A DNA stretch of 64,000 nucleotides from CAKZLS01 sp963771545 (GTDB taxonomy: Bacteria; Pseudomonadota; Alphaproteobacteria; Rhodospirillales; Defluviicoccaceae): assembly GCA_963771545.1 (NCBI GenBank), contig CAVYTX010000002.1:1860001-1924000 (forward strand). Direction: 5' to 3'. The notes beneath the pieces were generated by a model, which searched no databases, was not told where the DNA came from, and saw nothing but the letters and a program-made list of their open reading frames with translations. Made by a program: the position numbers and the translations under genes. Below are positions 59,748 to 64,000 of the stretch, piece after piece. Positions within the stretch are counted from its first letter, which is position 1, and each line of letters opens with the position of its first letter.

Positions 59748-61193
59748 TTATTTTATGGCGTAATCATCCTTGTCGGCGCGGCCGTAATGGTCGTCATAGC
59801 GGACGATATCGTCCTCGCCGAGATAGGCGCCCGATTGGACCTCGATCATCCGGAGCGGGATCTTCCCGGGGTTCTCCAGGGAATGGCGGGTGTTGTGAGG
59901 AATGTACGTGGATTGATCCTCGGTGATGTGGAACGTTTCGTTGCCGCGCGTGACCTTGGCGGTGCCGGATACCACGACCCAGTGCTCGGCGCGATGGTGG
60001 TGCATCTGATAGCTGAGCCGGTGGCCGGGGTGAACGACGATTTCCTTGACCTGAAACCGATCGCCCGCGTTGATCGACTTGTACCATCCCCATGGCCGGC
60101 AGACGCGGGTATGAACGTAGGGTTCGCTGCGGTCCGCCCGTTCCACCTGTTCGACGATGTCCTTGACGTCCTGGGCGTGGTCCTTGGAAACGACCAGCAA
60201 GGCGTCGTCGGTTCCGACGACGATCAGGTTCTCGACGCCGACCGCCGCCACCAGTTTGCCCTCGCCCCGAACATAGCAATTGCGGGCATTCTTGGTGAAG
60301 ACATCGCCATGGATCACGTTGTTGTCGTCATCGTGCTCGCTGATGTCCCAGAGCGCTGACCAAGAGCCCACGTCGTTCCACCCGATGTCCGCCGGAACGA
60401 TGGCGCCCTTGCCGGTCTGCTCCATGATCGCGTAGTCGATGGAAATGGCTTCGAGTTTCGCGAATGCGTCGCGGTCGAGACGCAGAAAGTCCAGATCCTC
60501 CGTGGCGCGTTTCACCGCCAGGCCACAAAGATCGACCATTCCGGGCTTGAGCCGCGCCGCTTCCTCCAAAAACGGCCCCACGGGCAGAACGAACATCCCG
60601 CTGTTCCACGTGTACTCGCCGCTGGTCACGTATCCTTCCGCCGTTTTCAGGTCCGGCTTCTCGACAAACCGCTCGATATGATAGCAGCCCTCGATCCCTT
60701 GATACGGCCTGCCGCGATGGATGTATCCATAACCGGTTTCGGGCCCGGTCGGCGGAATGCCGAAGGTCACCAGGGCGCCGTCGCGGGACGCGCCGGCCGC
60801 GGTCGCGATCGCGGCATGGAAGCCGTCGAGATCGCGGATCACATGATCGGAAGGAAGCACCAGCATGATCGCGTTGGCGTCCCGTGCGGCCAGAAGCAAC
60901 GCCGCGACGATCACCGCCGGCGCCGTATTCCGGCCCGCGGGCTCGAGAACAATGGCCTCGGGGACCGTGTCGAGCTCGCGCATCTGCTCGGCGATCATAA
61001 ACCGGTGGTCTTCGTTGCAGATAATCAGCGGCGCGGCGAAAGTCGGTCCCGTCACCCGCATGACGGTTTCCTGAAGCATGCTTTTCTCGGAAACCAGCGG
61101 AAGCAGCTGCTTCGGCCACAACGCCCTCGACATCGGCCATAGGCGTTTGCCAACCCCACCGGAGAGAATTACGGGGTAAACAGGTGCATCCAT
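59748..61193 (-). CDS. bifunctional mannose-1-phosphate guanylyltransferase/mannose-6-phosphate isomerase
   Basis: A 481-residue enzyme making GDP-mannose for surface polysaccharides. The transferase motif reads LSGGVGKRLWPMSR (family usual GGSGTRLWPLSR), then PSDHVI, FVEKPD and TWNSGMFVLPVG; the C-terminal cupin isomerase has CRPWGWYKSINAGDRFQVKE, HRAEHWVVVSGTAKV and YIPHNTRHSLENPG. Homologues are ManC, AlgA and CpsB. Intact. Confidence 0.95.
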   Translation of the reverse strand: MDAPVYPVILSGGVGKRLWPMSRALWPKQLLPLVSEKSMLQETVMRVTGPTFAAPLIICNEDHRFMIAEQMRELDTVPEAIVLEPAGRNTAPAVIVAALLLAARDANAIMLVLPSDHVIRDLDGFHAAIATAAGASRDGALVTFGIPPTGPETGYGYIHRGRPYQGIEGCYHIERFVEKPDLKTAEGYVTSGEYTWNSGMFVLPVGPFLEEAARLKPGMVDLCGLAVKRATEDLDFLRLDRDAFAKLEAISIDYAIMEQTGKGAIVPADIGWNDVGSWSALWDISEHDDDNNVIHGDVFTKNARNCYVRGEGKLVAAVGVENLIVVGTDDALLVVSKDHAQDVKDIVEQVERADRSEPYVHTRVCRPWGWYKSINAGDRFQVKEIVVHPGHRLSYQMHHHRAEHWVVVSGTAKVTRGNETFHITEDQSTYIPHNTRHSLENPGKIPLRMIEVQSGAYLGEDDIVRYDDHYGRADKDDYAIK

Positions 61194-61205
61194 CGGACAT
61201 TCCCT

Positions 61206-61226
61206 ATACCAACGGTCGTTGATATT
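61206..61226 (+). repeat. dispersed repeat ATACCAACGGTC family, copy 4 (half-unit)
   Basis: ATACCAACGGTCGTTGATAT equals the left arm and loop start of the copy at 25355. It overlaps the 3' end of cysNC by two bases, between two minus-strand genes. Confidence 0.65.
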
Positions 61227-63120
61227 AGTGAGAGGTCAGCGCGAACTTCTTCGAAACATAGTCGGCGAGGAGCGCCACGCTCTCTTCAACCGAATGCTTG
61301 GCCGTGTCCAAATGCAGCTCGGGCGACGCCGGTGGCTCATAGGGCGCGGAGACACCAGTGAAATCCGCGATTTCGCCCCGGCGCGCCTTGGCATAGAGGC
61401 CTTTCGGGTCGCGCGCCTCGCAGGTGCCGAGATCGGCGTCCACATGGATCTCATGGAATATGTCCGTGGCGAGCGCGCGGACCCGGTCGCGATCGGCGCG
61501 ATAGGGGGAAATAAACGCCGTCAGCACCAGCACTCCGGCGCGCGCGAACAGGGCGGCCGCCTGGCCAACGCGGCGAATGTTCTCGACGCGATCCTCGGGC
61601 GAGAACCCCAGATCCGCGCACAATCCGTGCCGGATGTTGTCGCCGTCCAGAACATAAACCTGATAGCCGAGACGGAAGAGATACTGCTCCAAGGAAAACG
61701 CCAGCGTCGACTTGCCCGAGCCCGAGAGCCCCGTCATCCACAAAATGCCGCCGGTGTGCCCGTTGGCCTTCCAGCGCTCTTGGTCCGGCACCCGGTGCTC
61801 GACCCGGGTGATGTTGCTGGATTTGATGATCTGACCCGGGCGCTGATCGGCATAGTCGTCCATGTTGATCAAGCCGCCGCCGACGATTTCGAAATCCTCG
61901 ATCAGCACGAAACGGCCGGTGACCATGTTGACGTCGAACGGATCCAGCGGCATCAAACCGCGCGTGCGCAACACCACTTCGCCAACCGCGTTCCGCTCGA
62001 CCTGGGTGCCCTTGGCGGTGCCGAGGTCGCTGACGTCGATCACGCGCTCGATCTTCTCCACCTCGACCATGTATTCGGCGGTGCACAGCTTCATCTTGTA
62101 GCGGTTGCCCCGAACGAGAGGTTTGCGTCCAAGCCAGAATACGCGCCCCCGAAAGACGTTGGAGAGCATGGGCGCATTGGTGACCATGCTCGCCATCTCG
62201 CCGCGTTCGATAAACAATTGTTCGTCCAGGGTGACCCCGACCGACTGGCCCGCGCGCACGGCGACGATGGGGTTCTTCATGTTCCAGGCTTCGATCGTCA
62301 ACACCCGGGCCGTCTTGTTGGAGGGTGAGAACAGCAGCGTGTCTCCGACGTTGAGATGACCGCTTTCGATGCGGCCGGCCAGAATTCGGCGCTTGTCGAA
62401 CTTGTAGACGTCTTGAATGGGAAATCTCAGCGGAAGCTGCTCGGATGTGACCGGCGGCTGAAGCGTATCCAGCGACTCGGCGAGAGTCGGGCCTTCATAC
62501 CAAGGCATGCGGCGCGACAGGCTGACGATACCGTCGCCGTCTCGCGAGGAAACGGGAACAATCAAGGTATGCTGCAGATCGATCCCAAGGTCGGCGAGGT
62601 AGTCCTTGACGTCGTCGGCGACCGCCATGAACCGGGCCTCGGAGAATTCCACCAGATCCATCTTGTTGACCGCGACGACCACCTGTTGAATGCCCAATAG
62701 GTGCAACAGATAGGCGTGCCGGCGGGTTTGCTCCTGGATGCCGTCCATGCCGTCGACCACGAGCACCGCGGCATCGGCCTGGGCGGCGCCGGTCACCATG
62801 TTCTTGATGAATTCGCGATGCCCCGGAGCATCGATCAGCACGTAGTCTCGGAGCTTGGTCTTGAAGTGAATCTGCGAGACGTCGATGGTGATGCCCTGGT
62901 CGCGCTCCGCCTTGAGGGCATCCATCAAGAACGCCCATTCGAACGGCATTCCGCGGCGTTCGCACATGGCCTGAATGGCCTCGGCCTTGCCGTCTGGAAG
63001 CGAGCCGGTGTCATGGAACAAGCGGCCGATCAGCGTCGATTTGCCATGATCGACATGGCCGACAATCACGATTTTCAGCGGCGGGGTGCTGTGAACGGCG
63101 GGATCAAACACGGTGCGCAT
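61225..63120 (-). CDS. cysNC: bifunctional sulfate adenylyltransferase large subunit / APS kinase
   Basis: A 631-residue fusion. The CysN part is an EF-Tu-like GTPase: GHVDHGKSTLIGRLFHDTGS, DAPGHREFIKN, NKMDLVEFSE, then beta-barrel domains. The CysC part starts near residue 440 with GLSGSGKSTLAFSLEQYLF (P-loop) and has GLCADLGFSPEDRVENIRRV. With CysD it makes APS from sulfate and ATP and then PAPS. The ATG at 63120 starts at MRTVFDPAVHSTPPLKIVIV; an apparent extension upstream is the cysD region in another phase. Confidence 0.95.
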   Translation of the reverse strand: MRTVFDPAVHSTPPLKIVIVGHVDHGKSTLIGRLFHDTGSLPDGKAEAIQAMCERRGMPFEWAFLMDALKAERDQGITIDVSQIHFKTKLRDYVLIDAPGHREFIKNMVTGAAQADAAVLVVDGMDGIQEQTRRHAYLLHLLGIQQVVVAVNKMDLVEFSEARFMAVADDVKDYLADLGIDLQHTLIVPVSSRDGDGIVSLSRRMPWYEGPTLAESLDTLQPPVTSEQLPLRFPIQDVYKFDKRRILAGRIESGHLNVGDTLLFSPSNKTARVLTIEAWNMKNPIVAVRAGQSVGVTLDEQLFIERGEMASMVTNAPMLSNVFRGRVFWLGRKPLVRGNRYKMKLCTAEYMVEVEKIERVIDVSDLGTAKGTQVERNAVGEVVLRTRGLMPLDPFDVNMVTGRFVLIEDFEIVGGGLINMDDYADQRPGQIIKSSNITRVEHRVPDQERWKANGHTGGILWMTGLSGSGKSTLAFSLEQYLFRLGYQVYVLDGDNIRHGLCADLGFSPEDRVENIRRVGQAAALFARAGVLVLTAFISPYRADRDRVRALATDIFHEIHVDADLGTCEARDPKGLYAKARRGEIADFTGVSAPYEPPASPELHLDTAKHSVEESVALLADYVSKKFALTSH

Positions 63121-63917
63121 CCTACATGTAGCCGTCGGCGCGCAAGCGCTCGAAGGCATCCTCCGAACTCGTGGTCCATGGCCCGGCCGGACCGCTCGGC
63201 AATCTTGGTTTCCTGGAGTTCCTCGATGATCTCGTCGAGGGTGCTGGCCTCGCTGTCGACCGGGAAGGTGATGTCCCGGTCGCCCAGCGAACGGTATCGT
63301 TTGCCATTCTTCGCGAAATACAGGTCGACGATCGGGATCCCCTCGCGCTGAATGTATCGCCAGATATCGATCTCGGTCCAATGCAAGATGGGATGGACCC
63401 TGATATGCGTGCCCGGCGCGAAGTCGGTTTTGAACTGGTCCCAGAACTCCGGCGGTTGGTCGCGAAAGTCCCACTTGTTCTGCTCGCCGCGGGGGCTGAA
63501 CACGCGCTCCTTGGCCCGGGTCCCTTCCTCGTCGCGGCGAATACCGGCGATCAGGCCGGAAAACCTTTCCTTTTCCAGCATCTTGTTGAGACCGGCCGTT
63601 TTCCGCGCCGCCGAGCGCGCCGCCGGAGGCAGGGTCGGATCCATCTCCTCCACCGGCGGACATGTGCCGGATCTGAGATCCAGTTTCCATTCCTTCACGT
63701 ATCGATCCCGGAACTCGTACATCTCCGGGAATTTCTTCTCGGTGTCGATGTGAACCAGCGGGATCGGCACGTGACCGTAGAAGGCCTTCCGCGCCATCCA
63801 CAGCATGGCGTTGGAATCCTTGCCGAGCGACCAGAGCATGGCCAGATTGTCGATCTTGTTGAAAGCTTCGCGCAGAATATAAATCGTCCTGCTTTCAAGG
63901 ACGTCTAAATGCTCCAT
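63075..63917 (-). CDS. cysD: sulfate adenylyltransferase small subunit, 3' end frameshifted
   Basis: The ATP pyrophosphatase subunit of sulfate activation: LAMLWSLGKDSNAMLWMARK is the PP-loop SxGKDS, then PLVHIDTEKKFPEMYEFRDR, GIRRDEEGTRAKERVFSPRG and HPILHWTEIDIWRYIQREGI. After GRAMDHE the frame as sequenced reads FGGCLRALARR and runs 45 bases into cysN. In the next phase the normal ending SEDAFERLRADGYM with stop at 63122-63124 is present. One extra A:T pair at 63167-63168 explains the shift. The catalytic part is unaffected either way. Confidence 0.9.
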   Translation of the reverse strand: MEHLDVLESRTIYILREAFNKIDNLAMLWSLGKDSNAMLWMARKAFYGHVPIPLVHIDTEKKFPEMYEFRDRYVKEWKLDLRSGTCPPVEEMDPTLPPAARSAARKTAGLNKMLEKERFSGLIAGIRRDEEGTRAKERVFSPRGEQNKWDFRDQPPEFWDQFKTDFAPGTHIRVHPILHWTEIDIWRYIQREGIPIVDLYFAKNGKRYRSLGDRDITFPVDSEASTLDEIIEELQETKIAERSGRAMDHEFGGCLRALARRRLHVGCAPCLIPPFTAPRR

Positions 63918-63932
63918 CGGAAATCCGGATGT

Positions 63933-64000
63933 CTAAAAGTTGCTGTGCATCGGCTTGAAGATCGCCTTCGAGCGGCACCCCATTAACAAAATTTCCATGC
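63933..64000 (-). CDS. C-terminal fragment of an unidentified protein (partial)
   Basis: The minus strand is open from the window edge to TAG at 63933-63935, ending RSKAIFKPMHSNF. Only about 21 codons are visible and another phase is also open, so both the existence and identity of the gene are uncertain. It would be 15 bases upstream of cysD on the same strand. Confidence 0.3.
   Translation of the reverse strand, partial: MEILLMGCRSKAIFKPMHSNF

Overview
The window looks like a chromosomal segment of a GC-rich alphaproteobacterium, most likely Rhodospirillales-like. The evidence is an F1-ATPase inhibitor zeta-type protein (an alphaproteobacterial family), the chorismate mutase - hisC - tyrC run, an adjacent metX-metW pair, a methyltransferase/gloB divergent pair, and an alphaproteobacterial-type II-C CRISPR repeat. 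No rRNA or tRNA gene was found.

Layout. 1-813: end of an M4 metalloprotease and an emfourin-like inhibitor. 0.87-6.73 kb: a complete type II-C CRISPR locus, with a predicted tracrRNA on the minus strand, cas9, cas1, cas2, and 21 repeats with 20 spacers. As sequenced, cas9 carries two single-base frame shifts. 6.73-7.5 kb: AT-richer non-coding DNA with phased TGACGACA boxes and a perfect 12-bp inverted repeat just upstream of a four-carbon sugar-acid operon (7.5-10.85 kb). 11.1-25.4 kb: an accessory region with three insertion sequences (IS4, IS1595, IS3), two toxin-antitoxin pairs, an antitoxin remnant, a RayT transposase remnant, dispersed repeats, a duplicated alcohol dehydrogenase tail, RadC, a FadL-type gene with an internal stop, and membrane proteins DUF4239 and DUF5765. 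Two of the IS elements sit in one small gene, and its ancestral 3' end can be rebuilt from their target duplications.

25.5-37.4 kb is an eleven-gene minus-strand run: a polyamine-type ABC transporter, an N-formylglutamate-amidohydrolase-like protein, a DctPQM TRAP transporter, a glutamine-synthetase-like ligase, an aldehyde dehydrogenase and an iron alcohol dehydrogenase. Together these suggest uptake of an amine or amino alcohol and its breakdown through gamma-glutamyl intermediates. 37.5-43.1 kb is core biosynthesis (YqgE, tyrosine/phenylalanine/histidine-type enzymes, methionine). 43-54.6 kb is a minus-strand block of envelope proteins: a TAXI binding protein, DUF2950, DUF3300, a coiled-coil protein with a glycine-rich tail, a DUF6384 membrane protein, a helical cell-surface-type protein, a divergent zeta protein and an AsmA-like DUF748 protein. 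This is the best candidate for an undescribed system. 54.8-64 kb holds DUF1003, a PEP-mutase-family enzyme, small envelope proteins, gloB and its methyltransferase partner, a GST, a GDP-mannose enzyme, and the sulfate-activation genes cysNC and cysD.

One theme runs through the window. Single-base insertions break cas9 (twice) and cysD, and spacers of the CRISPR array differ by indels between two copies of a three-spacer block. Either the consensus sequence has residual indel errors or these loci are decaying; raw reads would decide.
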